This document shows positions 7,453 through 16,612 of a stretch of DNA of 64,000 bases, one piece after another. The position numbers were made by a program, and so were the translations under genes. Source of the DNA: Mesorhizobium sp. WSM3860 (GTDB lineage: Bacteria; Pseudomonadota; Alphaproteobacteria; Rhizobiales; Rhizobiaceae). Every line of letters begins with the position of its first letter. Position 1 is the first letter of the stretch. The stretch is from assembly GCF_002294995.1 (NCBI RefSeq), contig NZ_NSGF01000017.1:1-64000 (forward strand). Direction: 5' to 3'. A model generated the notes under the pieces. The model saw only the letters and a program-made list of their open reading frames with translations. It did no database searches and was not told the DNA's origin.

Positions 7453-9093
7453 ATGGACGTCGCCGTGTTCATTCTCGTCGTGCTCGCTTTCGTGGCGCTT
7501 TCCGGCGCTCTCGTACGGCTGGTGCGGGTGCCGCTCCCCGTGCTGCAGATTGCGATCGGCGCCGCGCTTGCCTGGCCGGCCAAGGGACTGCATGTCGAGA
7601 TCGATCCGGAACTCTTCCTGCTGGTGTTCATTCCGCCGCTTCTGTTCGGCGATGCCTTCGCGGCGCCGAAACGGGAGCTGATCGAGCTGCGCGGGCCGAT
7701 CCTCGATCTCGCCATCGGACTGGTCTTCTTCACCATCGTCGGCTTCGGCTATGCCCTGCACTGGCTGGTGCCAAGCATCCCGCTGGCGGTCGCCTTCGCC
7801 TTAGCCGCCGTGCTGTCACCGACCGATGCCGTTGCCGTGTCCTCGATCGTCGACCGCAATGTCGTTCCGGCACGGCTGATGCACATATTGGAAGGCGAAT
7901 CCCTGCTCAATGATGCCTCCGGCCTGGTCATGTTCCGCTTTGCTGTCGCGGCGGCGCTGACGGGCAGCTTTTCTTTCGCCGACGCCTCGTTGAGCTTTCT
8001 TTACGCCGTGGCGGCCGGCATCCTCGCGGGCATTGCGGCGTTGTTCGTCGCCGCCAAGGCGCTGCAGGTGCTTGGCCGCATCGGCGGCACGCCGGCGGGG
8101 GCGCAGGTGCTGGTGATGGTTCTGCTGCCCTTCGTCGCCTATCTCAGCGCCGAGCATGTCGGCGCTTCCGGCATCCTGGCCGCGGTCACAGCCGGTCTGC
8201 TTACGGGCACCTCCGGCATTTTCCGCTTTCTGTCGGTCTCGGCGCGGATCCAGGCGATGTCGCTATGGTCGACGCTGACCTTCGTCTTCAACGGCGCTCT
8301 CTTCATCCTGCTCGGCCTGCAGCTTCCTGACGTCATCCGCAGGGTCCCGCCGGAACTCACCAGCCGGTACTGGCTGTTCGAGCCGGCGCTGACCGTGCTC
8401 ATTTTGACGCTCTGCGTGATCGGCCTGCGCTTCCTCTGGATCTGGGTCGGCGACATGGCGTCGATGATCGCCGCGCGGCTCGGCAAGCGCAAGGCGGAGC
8501 TCTTCGGTTTCCGCGTCAGGCTGGCCGGATCGGTGGCCGGCGTGCGCGGCGCGATCACGCTTGCCGGCATCCTGTCGCTGCCGCTCGCACTGCAGGATGG
8601 CTCGCCCTTTCCAGCGCGAGACGTGGTGATCTTCCTCGCCGCCGGCGTCATCATCTGCTCGCTGGTCATCGCCAGCCTTGCCTTGCCGAGGATCGCCCGC
8701 GGGCTGGTCGAGCCGGGCGAGGATCCGGGTGCGGCCGAGGAGCGGCGCGCGCGTGTCGGCGCCGCCAACGCCGCCATCGCCAAGATCGAGAGCCTCGCCA
8801 GCGAGGGCGGCGAAGGCGAGGCGGCCGAGGCCCGGCTCGCGGTCGCCGACAGCATCGTTGCCGGCTATCGGCGCCGCATCGCGGCTTCCGACGAGGCCGA
8901 AGAGGCGCACGCCGAGGCGCGCGAATCTGGGCGGCTGGAGCTTGAACTCAGGCACGCCGGCGTCGAGGCGGAGCGCGCCGCCGTGCGCGCCATGTTCCGC
9001 AGCCGCCAAATCAACGACCACACGATGCGGGCGCTGCTTTCCGAGATCACTTTGACCGAAGCGCTGCTCAAAAGCCGGCGCGACAGGAAATAG
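7453..9093 (+). CDS. Na+/H+ antiporter, CPA1 family
   Basis: The 546-residue inner-membrane exchanger has an N-terminal CPA1 domain of about twelve hydrophobic segments, from ILVVLAFVALSGALVRLVRV to about residue 410. The ion-site helix reads LSPTDAVAVSSI (about residue 120), with the conserved Asp, followed by EGESLLNDASGLVMF (about residue 145) holding the second acidic pair. A charged, Ala/Glu-rich cytoplasmic tail of about 120 residues follows, probably helical. The ATG at 7453 is used because upstream frame sequence is not protein-like. It lies just after the ldtP terminator and so has its own transcription. Confidence 0.9.
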   Translation: MDVAVFILVVLAFVALSGALVRLVRVPLPVLQIAIGAALAWPAKGLHVEIDPELFLLVFIPPLLFGDAFAAPKRELIELRGPILDLAIGLVFFTIVGFGYALHWLVPSIPLAVAFALAAVLSPTDAVAVSSIVDRNVVPARLMHILEGESLLNDASGLVMFRFAVAAALTGSFSFADASLSFLYAVAAGILAGIAALFVAAKALQVLGRIGGTPAGAQVLVMVLLPFVAYLSAEHVGASGILAAVTAGLLTGTSGIFRFLSVSARIQAMSLWSTLTFVFNGALFILLGLQLPDVIRRVPPELTSRYWLFEPALTVLILTLCVIGLRFLWIWVGDMASMIAARLGKRKAELFGFRVRLAGSVAGVRGAITLAGILSLPLALQDGSPFPARDVVIFLAAGVIICSLVIASLALPRIARGLVEPGEDPGAAEERRARVGAANAAIAKIESLASEGGEGEAAEARLAVADSIVAGYRRRIAASDEAEEAHAEARESGRLELELRHAGVEAERAAVRAMFRSRQINDHTMRALLSEITLTEALLKSRRDRK

Positions 9094-9219
9094 CGTTCAG
9101 CCGACTTGCTTGGCGCAATCCGGCCAGCAAATTTCGCGCCGCAAACGTGGCGGGCTCCAATCAACTGTGTTAATGGCGCGGCGACCTCGCAGACCTCCGG
9201 CCCCAAGGGAAAGCAAGCC

Positions 9220-10533
<1,314 letters not shown>

Positions 10534-10609
10534 CCGGAAGCCGCGCGTCATCTTTTATCCGCCGGCAGCGCGCCGTCCTGGTTGAACGGCGCCCCGAACT
10601 GGAGACTTG

Positions 10610-11200
10610 ATGATGCGCATTTTCCATCTTGCCGCCGTGGCCCTGTTCGGCTCGCTGGCCGGTTTCGCCGTGTCCGGCGCGGTCGCGCAGGAGCAGGCAC
10701 AGCCGGATTCGAGTTTGCCGGCCACAAACACCTTCGGCAGGTGGACCACGATCATCGACACGCTCGACACCGGGCAGGATGCGCACAAGACCTGCGCGGC
10801 CTCCGCGGCTTTCGTCGACGGCATCGGCAATGCGGGCACGCTCACCCTGTCGATCTCGACCGGCGACGCGTTGCCGCCCGATGCCTATCCCGCCATCATG
10901 ATCACTATCGACAACAAGGACCTGCCGACCGGCAAGGACATCGCGGCGACCTTCGGCGACCCCGGCATCAAGGTTTCCGCGAAAGTCTATTCGAATGCCG
11001 TCGGCGGTCGTCCCAGCTGGACGGTCGACAACCAGGCGAAGACAAGTCTCGCTCTGCTGCGCGCCATGCGCAAAGTCACCTCGCTGGATGTTGTTTTTGG
11101 CAAGCAGACCGTCGCCAGCATTCCGATGGACGGCTTCACCAAGGCCTACCGCAACCTCGGCGCGTCCTGCGGATTCCCAACCAAGGACGTCGCGCCCTGA
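10610..11200 (+). CDS. Secreted protein resembling invasion-associated locus B (IalB) proteins
   Basis: The protein is about 196 residues with an N-terminal signal peptide (FHLAAVALFGSLAGFAVSGAVAQ). The mature part has FGRWTTIIDTLDTG..KTCAASAAF, then VFGKQTVASIPMDGFTKAYRNLGASCGF at the end. Two cysteines placed near the start and end of the domain fit the IalB-like pattern, whose function is unclear. ATGs at 10610 and 10613 both fit the GGAG at 10601-10604. A similarity search is needed to fix the family. Confidence 0.55.
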   Translation: MMRIFHLAAVALFGSLAGFAVSGAVAQEQAQPDSSLPATNTFGRWTTIIDTLDTGQDAHKTCAASAAFVDGIGNAGTLTLSISTGDALPPDAYPAIMITIDNKDLPTGKDIAATFGDPGIKVSAKVYSNAVGGRPSWTVDNQAKTSLALLRAMRKVTSLDVVFGKQTVASIPMDGFTKAYRNLGASCGFPTKDVAP

Positions 11201-11292
11201 ACCGACCGGGCACGCCGGGGCAGGGCGCTGGCAATCTTTCTCGCGCCTCGCTATCTCTGAGGCATGAAAGGCTCTAAGCCTTTCCGCTCACC

Positions 11293-11390
11293 AGAGCGAG
11301 ATGACGCTTCCTTGAATCGCGATCTCGCTCTAAGATTTTGTTTTTGAAGCATGATCTCCGAAAGTCTGCAACTTTTCGGGATGATGTTTT
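11293..11390. repeat. Intergenic double-hairpin element
   Basis: A perfect 10-bp inverted repeat, AGAGCGAGAT (11293-11302) and ATCTCGCTCT (11322-11331), is followed by a second hairpin, CCGAAA (11358-11363) with TTTCGG (11374-11379), and a GCATGATC/GATGATG context. This composition is typical of repeated intergenic elements of this genome type. It fills the gap before nrdR. Confidence 0.5.
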
Positions 11391-11413
11391 GAATCGCGAA
11401 CCCAAGGCTCTCC

Positions 11414-11893
11414 ATGCGCTGCCCCTATTGCCAGTCCGAAGATACGCAGGTGAAGGATTCGCGTCCCGCCGAGGATGGCGCGGCGATCCGCAGGCGCCGC
11501 GTCTGTCCGGATTGCGGCGGCCGCTTCACCACTTTCGAGCGCGTGCAGCTGCGCGATCTCGTCGTCATCAAGAAGTCCGGCCGCAAGGTGCCGTTCGACC
11601 GCGACAAGCTGCTGCGCTCGGTCGAGATCGCGGTCCGCAAGCGCAATGTCGATCCCGAGCGGATCGATCGCGCCGTGACCGGCATCGTGCGCCAGCTCGA
11701 AAGCTCCGGCGAGACGGAAGTCGCCTCCGGCGAGGTCGGTCGGCTCGTCATGGAGGCGCTGAAATCGCTCGACGACGTCGCCTATGTCCGCTTCGCTTCG
11801 GTCTATCGCAATTTCCGTGAAGCCAAGGATTTCCACGAATTGCTGGGCGAACTGAAGGGCGACGAAGAAAAGACCGAAGAGGACGCCGGCTGA
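11414..11893 (+). CDS. nrdR: Transcriptional repressor NrdR
   Basis: NrdR represses ribonucleotide reductase genes in response to ATP and dATP. The 159-residue protein has an N-terminal zinc ribbon with four cysteines (MRCPYC and VCPDCGGRFTTFER) and an ATP-cone domain from about residue 49 (VIKKSGRKVPFDRDKLLRSV). Length and both domains are standard. It lies two bases before ribD, an arrangement common across bacteria, so the repressor is co-transcribed with riboflavin genes. No NrdR box was recognised in this window. Confidence 0.98.
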   Translation: MRCPYCQSEDTQVKDSRPAEDGAAIRRRRVCPDCGGRFTTFERVQLRDLVVIKKSGRKVPFDRDKLLRSVEIAVRKRNVDPERIDRAVTGIVRQLESSGETEVASGEVGRLVMEALKSLDDVAYVRFASVYRNFREAKDFHELLGELKGDEEKTEEDAG

Positions 11894-11895
11894 TC

Positions 11896-13023
11896 ATGGC
11901 GAAAGCTCAATTGGGCGAGGCCGAGCAAGCAGCCCTTGATCGCCGCTTCATGGCGGCGGCCATCAGGCTGTCGCGCCGCAATGCCGGCCGCACCGCGACC
12001 AACCCTTCCGTCGGCACCATCATCGTGCGCGATGTCGGCGCCGGCCCGATGATCGTCGGCACCGGTGTCACTGCTGTCGGCGGCCGGCCGCACGCCGAGA
12101 CCGAGGCGCTGGCCGAAGCCGGCGAACTGGCCCGCGGCGCCACCGCCTATGTGACACTTGAGCCCTGCGCTCATCACGGCCGCACGCCGCCTTGCGCCAC
12201 GGCGCTGGTCAATGCCGGCGTTGCGCGCGTCGTCGGCGCGGCGAGCGATCCCGATCCGCGCGTTTCCGGCAAGGGCTACGCCATCCTGCGCGCCGCCGGC
12301 ATTGAGGTCGTGGAGAAGGTGCTTGCCACCGAGGCCGCCGAGCAGATGGCCGGCTATTTGATTCGATCTTTGAAGAAACGTCCCGAAGTGACGCTGAAGC
12401 TTGCGCTTTCGAGTGACGGCAGGATCGGCCGCAAAGGCGCCGGCCAGATCACCATCACGGGCGAGATCGCCAGGCGCGAAGTCTATCTTATGCGCGCGGA
12501 GGCCGACGCTATCCTGGTCGGCATCGGCACGGCGTTGGAGGACGACCCGGCGCTGACCGTACGCCTCCCGGGGTTGGAGAACCGCTCCCCGGCTCGCATC
12601 ATCCTCGATCGCCAGATCCGGCTGCCGGAGTCGTCGAAGCTTGTTTCCGGGGTCGATCGTGTGCCGCTCTATGTCGCCGCATGCGCCGAGGCCGACCCGC
12701 AGCGGCGGGCTGCGCTCGAACGCGCAGGCGTGCACTTCATCGGCACCGAAACCTACGAGAGCGAAGTAGCCCTGCCGGAACTGCTCGAGGATATTGCAGC
12801 GCTCGGCATGGCGAGCGTGCTGGTCGAAGGCGGCGCCAAGGTGGCCGAGGCCTTCCTGGCGGAAGACCTCGTTGACCGCATCGTCCTATTCCAGGGACCG
12901 GAGGCGATCGGCGAGGACGGTATCGCCTCGCCGATCGACGCTGCCCATATCCCGCCGGGTTTCCGCAAATTGCGTGAGATGCGCTTCGGCGAGGACAGCT
13001 ATGCCGAGTGGGTAAGACCATGA
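11896..13023 (+). CDS. ribD: Bifunctional riboflavin deaminase/reductase
   Basis: RibD carries out the second and third steps from the GTP-derived pyrimidine to ribityl-aminouracil phosphate. The 375-residue protein has an N-terminal deaminase domain with the zinc site HAETEAL (about residue 66) and PCAHHGRTPPC (about 91-101). A reductase domain follows (VTLKLALSSDGRIG..ITGEIARREVYLMRAEADAILVGIGT, VLVEGGAKVAEAFL). The start ATG lies two bases after the nrdR stop. The stop is followed by a short gap with a small hairpin element before ribE. Confidence 0.98.
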   Translation: MAKAQLGEAEQAALDRRFMAAAIRLSRRNAGRTATNPSVGTIIVRDVGAGPMIVGTGVTAVGGRPHAETEALAEAGELARGATAYVTLEPCAHHGRTPPCATALVNAGVARVVGAASDPDPRVSGKGYAILRAAGIEVVEKVLATEAAEQMAGYLIRSLKKRPEVTLKLALSSDGRIGRKGAGQITITGEIARREVYLMRAEADAILVGIGTALEDDPALTVRLPGLENRSPARIILDRQIRLPESSKLVSGVDRVPLYVAACAEADPQRRAALERAGVHFIGTETYESEVALPELLEDIAALGMASVLVEGGAKVAEAFLAEDLVDRIVLFQGPEAIGEDGIASPIDAAHIPPGFRKLREMRFGEDSYAEWVRP

Positions 13024-13084
13024 TCCCAAAAAGTGGGAACCGGTTTTTGGATAAGATCATGGTTCAACTGGAAGACTCGCTCTG
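13023..13084. repeat. Short intergenic palindromic sequence between ribD and ribE
   Basis: The gap holds GATCCCAAAAAGTGGGAACC followed by GGTTTTTGGATAAGATC, two partly complementary arms that can form an imperfect hairpin. It resembles the other small intergenic elements in this window. Confidence 0.35.
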
Positions 13085-13702
13085 ATGTTTACAGGAATTG
13101 TTACGGACGTCGGCACTGTCGCTTCGGTGAAGCCGCTCAGCGAAGGCGTCAGTCTCCGCATCGACACGGCCTACGACCCCGAAACGATCGCGATCGGCGC
13201 TTCGATTTCCTGCGGCGGCGTCTGCCTGACCGTGACGGCGCTGCCCGAGAACGGCTCGAACGCGCGCTGGTTCGAGGTCGAGGCCTGGGAGGAGGCGCTC
13301 AGGCTGACCACTGCATCCGGCTGGAAATCCGGCACCAGGATTAATCTCGAACGCGCGCTGAAGATCGGCGACGAGCTCGGCGGCCATATCGTCTCCGGCC
13401 ATGTCGACGGCGCGGCGGAAATCGTCGAGCGCAGGGAAGAGGGCGACGCTGTGCGGTTCACGCTGGAAGCGCCGCGCCACCTGGCGAAGTTCATCGCGCC
13501 GAAAGGCTCCGTCGCGCTCGACGGCACGTCGCTGACCGTCAACAAGGTGGCAGCTACGCGCTTCGATGTGCTGCTGATCCAGCATTCGCTGAGCGTCACC
13601 ACCTGGGGCGAGCGCAAGGCTGGCGATCGCGTCAACATCGAGATCGATACCATGGCCCGTTATGCCGCGCGTCTGGCGGAGGCGGCAAAAGAGGGGCTAT
13701 GA
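13085..13702 (+). CDS. ribE: Riboflavin synthase alpha subunit
   Basis: The enzyme dismutates two 6,7-dimethyl-8-ribityllumazine molecules to riboflavin. The 205-residue protein is two lumazine-binding barrels in tandem. The first starts MFTGIVTDVGTV with SCGGVCLTV, and the second starts GGHIVSGHVDGAAEIV with GTSLTVNKV. This internal duplication is diagnostic. It sits between ribD and ribH, but a 407-bp gap separates it from ribH. Confidence 0.97.
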   Translation: MFTGIVTDVGTVASVKPLSEGVSLRIDTAYDPETIAIGASISCGGVCLTVTALPENGSNARWFEVEAWEEALRLTTASGWKSGTRINLERALKIGDELGGHIVSGHVDGAAEIVERREEGDAVRFTLEAPRHLAKFIAPKGSVALDGTSLTVNKVAATRFDVLLIQHSLSVTTWGERKAGDRVNIEIDTMARYAARLAEAAKEGL

Positions 13703-14109
13703 GCGCAGCCGAGGGGTTCCGGCGAGGCGGCGCGGATCGCTGAAAGGCGCCAGGTCGCGCCGGCGCCTCAGCTTCCCTTCTGCTCACGCCCCTCGTAAGC
13801 TTTCTCTTGGTCGGAGGGAAATCCATGACCAACCCGTCGCAGCAAGCCATGAGGCTGGGTTTCGGATTTTCGCTCTATCGCCTGATGCGGCTTCTGTCGT
13901 CTGAAGGGGTGTTTGAGCGGGTGATCGGCACTCGAGCATCGATCTCGATCCTCGAGGCTTCGCCTGCTAGCTGAAGAAGCCCGGAAGATCGTGCTGCTTG
14001 GGATCCGGATCTGTCGTCGGGAGATGCTGGACCTGTGTCGGGCGGCAATCTTGTGCTTGCGATCAAACCGGCTTCGGCCTAAGTCACCGGCAACCCCCCG
14101 GAGACTTTT
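13703..14109 (+). other. 407-bp gap between ribE and ribH
   Basis: This stretch interrupts an otherwise tightly packed operon. It contains one small open frame with a strong ribosome site (listed separately at 13825-13974) and a 135-bp leader before ribH. I looked for the conserved boxes of an FMN riboswitch and did not find them. No long rho-independent terminator is visible. Confidence 0.6.
13825..13974 (+). CDS. Candidate 49-residue small protein upstream of ribH
   Basis: The ATG at 13825 follows a near-perfect ribosome site, CGGAGGGA at 13812-13819. The frame runs 49 codons to TGA at 13972. The peptide begins MTNPSQQAMRLGFGFSLYRL and is basic with a hydrophobic central part (FGFSLYRLMRLLSS), then ERVIGTRASISILEAS. 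I do not recognise it. It could be a genuine small protein or a leader peptide whose translation affects ribH. It is too short to judge by length, so the ribosome site is the main support. Confidence 0.4.
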   Translation: MTNPSQQAMRLGFGFSLYRLMRLLSSEGVFERVIGTRASISILEASPAS

Positions 14110-14604
14110 ATGGCAGGCATATCCCAACACGGCAAAGCGTTCATTCGTCCGCAGGCGAAGGCGCATCTGCTCATCGTCGAGGCGCGTTTCCACGACGACC
14201 TCGCCGACGCGCTGCTCGAAGGCGCGACCAGCGCGCTGGACGAGGCCGGCGCCACTTATGACGTCGTGACTGTTCCTGGCTCGCTCGAAATACCGGCCGT
14301 CATCACCTTCGCGCTGGACGGTGCCGGCGAGGGCGGCGTACATTATGACGGCTTCGTCGCGCTCGGCACCATCATCCGTGGCGACACCTATCATTTCGAT
14401 ATCGTCGCCAATGAATCGAGCCGTGCGCTGATGGACCTCTCCGTGCAGGAAGCGGTCTGCATCGGCAACGGCATCCTGACCACCGAGAACGACGCCCAGG
14501 CCTGGATGCGGGCCAAGCGCACCGAAGGCGACAAGGGCGGTTTTGCCGCCCGCGCGGCGCTGACCATGATCGCGCTCAAAGAGAAATTCGGAGCCCAATC
14601 GTGA
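14110..14604 (+). CDS. ribH: 6,7-dimethyl-8-ribityllumazine synthase
   Basis: RibH makes the lumazine substrate of riboflavin synthase from ribityl-aminouracil and dihydroxybutanone phosphate. The 164-residue protein has VEARFHDDLADALLEGA, VPGSLEIPAVITFA (about residue 56), ALGTIIRGDTYHFDIVANES with the catalytic His (about residue 97), and GILTTENDAQAW. Length fits a capsid- or pentamer-type lumazine synthase. GGAG at 14099-14102 supports the ATG. Its stop overlaps the GTG start of nusB. Confidence 0.97.
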   Translation: MAGISQHGKAFIRPQAKAHLLIVEARFHDDLADALLEGATSALDEAGATYDVVTVPGSLEIPAVITFALDGAGEGGVHYDGFVALGTIIRGDTYHFDIVANESSRALMDLSVQEAVCIGNGILTTENDAQAWMRAKRTEGDKGGFAARAALTMIALKEKFGAQS

Positions 14605-15095
14605 GCGATCCTGCCGAGACCGGTGCGGTGCGCCACGCCAACAAGCGCGGTGCCGCCCGTCTTGCCGCCGTCCAGGCGCTCTATCAGATGGACGTGGCCG
14701 GCAGCGGTGTTTTCGAGATCACCGCCGAATACGAGGCCTTCCGCCTCGGCAAGGAAGTCGACGGCGCGCTCTATCGCGAAGCCGACGCGCAATGGTTCCG
14801 CGCCATCCTGACCGGTGTCGTCGAGAACCAGAAGACCATCGATCCGATCATCCGCCAGGCGCTGACCGACGACTGGCCGCTGTCGCGGCTGGACTCGACG
14901 CTGCGCGCCATCCTGCGCGCCGGCGTCTATGAGCTGATGAAGCGCGAGGACGTGCCGGTGGCCGTGATCGTGTCGGAATATGTCGACATCGCCAAGGCCT
15001 TCTACGAGGAGGACGAGCCGAAGCTGGTCAACGCCCTGCTCGACCGTGTCTCGCGCCGGGTGCGTGGCGAGGGCCGCGGCAAGGATGCATCGTGA
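14601..15095 (+). CDS. nusB: Transcription antitermination factor NusB
   Basis: NusB binds boxA RNA with NusE and supports antitermination in rRNA operons. The 164-residue all-helical protein shows RGAARLAAVQALYQMD near the N-terminus and the conserved C-terminal block LRAILRAGVYELMKREDVPVAVIVSEYVDIAKAF. It begins with GTG inside the stop of ribH, and its own stop overlaps the GTG of the next gene, so three genes are translationally coupled. Confidence 0.97.
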   Translation: MSDPAETGAVRHANKRGAARLAAVQALYQMDVAGSGVFEITAEYEAFRLGKEVDGALYREADAQWFRAILTGVVENQKTIDPIIRQALTDDWPLSRLDSTLRAILRAGVYELMKREDVPVAVIVSEYVDIAKAFYEEDEPKLVNALLDRVSRRVRGEGRGKDAS

Positions 15096-16312
15096 CCGCC
15101 ACGGCAGTCGTCGCTGACGCCGGCAGGGAGGCCCGACGCACGGCAGTGCTTCTCGCGGCCGCGCAGGCGATCGTCGGCTCCGCCGCGCCGATCGCCATTT
15201 CGCTCGGCGCGCTTGCCGGCCAGTACCTGCTCGGCCCCGACAAATCGCTTGCGACGGCGCCGGTCACCGGCTTCAACCTCGGCGTTGCGCTCGGCGCCCT
15301 GCCGGCGGCCGGCATCATCCGCCGGCTCGGCCATCGCGGCGGCTTCATGACCGGCACCATCGTCACCGCCCTCGGCGGCCTGATCGCGACGCTCGCGCTC
15401 TTTCAGGCGAGCTTCTGGCTGTTCGCCTTTGGCCTGGGCGTGATCGGTGTCGGCGGCGCCTTCGTGCAGCAGTTCCGCTTCGCCGCCGCCGACAACGCGC
15501 CGCCGCAATTCAAGGCGCGCGCCATTTCCTTCGTGCTGGCTGGCGGCATCGTCACCGCCATCCTCGGCCCTCAGATCGTCATCTACACCCGCGAGCTTCT
15601 GGCGCCGGTGATGTTTGCCGGATCCTTCGCCTCGATCCTGGTGCTGGCCGCCATAGGTGCGATTATCCTTTCGTTCCTGCATACGTCCAGGCGGACGAGC
15701 AGCGCCACCGAAGCCGCCGCAAGCGACGCACGTCCGCTGGCCGAGATCGCAACCCAACCGCGTTTCGTCGCGGCGCTGTTTTGTGCCGTCGGCAGCTATG
15801 CGCTGATGAGCTTCGTCATGACCGGCGCGCCGCTCGCCATGGTCGGCTGCGGTCTTTCAACCGACGATGCGACGCTTGGCATCTCCTGGCACGTTATGGC
15901 GATGTTCGGGCCGAGCTTCTTCACCGGTTCGCTGATCCATCGCTTCGGCGCCGAGCGCATCGTCGCCATCGGCCTGGTGCTGCTCGTCGGCTGCGCAGTG
16001 GTGGCGCTCTCAGGCCTTGCGCTATGGCAGTTCTGGACGGCGCTGATCCTGCTCGGCCTCGGTTGGAATTTCGGTTTCATCGGCGCGACCGCCATGGTCG
16101 CGGCGAGCTACCATCCGTCCGAAAAAGGCAAGGTGCAGGGCTTCCACGATTTCGTCCTGTTCGGCTCCGTCGCCTTCGCTTCGCTGATGTCGGGCGCGGT
16201 CTACAATGCCTGGGGCTGGACCATGCTGAACTGGATCGTGTTCCCGGTCGTTGTGCTCTGTTTCCTGGCGCTCGGCACCTTGAAGCTGCCGGGCTTGCGC
16301 CGCGCCAACTGA
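15092..16312 (+). CDS. MFS transporter
   Basis: The 406-residue protein has about twelve hydrophobic segments in two halves, consistent with the major facilitator superfamily in the inner membrane. A short loop with basic residues and glycine (IIRRLGHRGGFMTG, about residue 72) lies between segments 2 and 3, the usual MFS A-motif position. SFFTGSLIHRFGAERIVAIG is the equivalent in the second half. Substrate is unknown. Coupling to nusB (4-bp overlap) may mean only shared transcription. A riboflavin-related role is possible from context but not shown. Confidence 0.85.
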   Translation: MTATAVVADAGREARRTAVLLAAAQAIVGSAAPIAISLGALAGQYLLGPDKSLATAPVTGFNLGVALGALPAAGIIRRLGHRGGFMTGTIVTALGGLIATLALFQASFWLFAFGLGVIGVGGAFVQQFRFAAADNAPPQFKARAISFVLAGGIVTAILGPQIVIYTRELLAPVMFAGSFASILVLAAIGAIILSFLHTSRRTSSATEAAASDARPLAEIATQPRFVAALFCAVGSYALMSFVMTGAPLAMVGCGLSTDDATLGISWHVMAMFGPSFFTGSLIHRFGAERIVAIGLVLLVGCAVVALSGLALWQFWTALILLGLGWNFGFIGATAMVAASYHPSEKGKVQGFHDFVLFGSVAFASLMSGAVYNAWGWTMLNWIVFPVVVLCFLALGTLKLPGLRRAN

Positions 16313-16612
16313 CATTACCGCTGTTTGCATCGAGCGCTGCGCAGCGCGCCGGATGGCACCGGCAGCGAATCTAGCGGCATCGATCGCCGTGCCGCCGCGC
16401 AGTCGATCTGAATGCACGGCGGCCGCTGCCGGTGAGCCGCGGCAATCGTCTTTCTGGCGAAAGCCGGGCAAAAACCGAACAATATCTTGACGTTCCGAGC
16501 CCTGTTTCGCATACACCCTAGCCAAGGGGTGGATTCCGCGTGCGGCGTTCATCTCCGTCCCAACGGCCCAGGGAGGGGTTCTTCTGGGCCATCAATCGAG
16601 GAAAATCCGGCA
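16313..16612 (+). promoter_or_regulatory. 300-bp hppA upstream region with candidate promoter
   Basis: No gene is present. A -35-like TTGACG at 16487-16492, then a 17-18 bp spacer and ATACAC/CATACA at 16510-16516, gives a plausible housekeeping promoter about 100 bp before hppA. GC-rich inverted segments around 16340-16440 may form the end of the MFS transcript, but no T run follows. Confidence 0.4.

Noticed and set aside
6031..7761. A 576-residue open frame antisense to ldtP and the antiporter start
   Set aside because: It spans two well-supported genes on the other strand and has shadow-type composition.
13703..14109. FMN riboswitch before ribH
   Set aside because: The conserved RFN boxes (such as AGGGTGAAATTCC and CCGACGGT) are not present.
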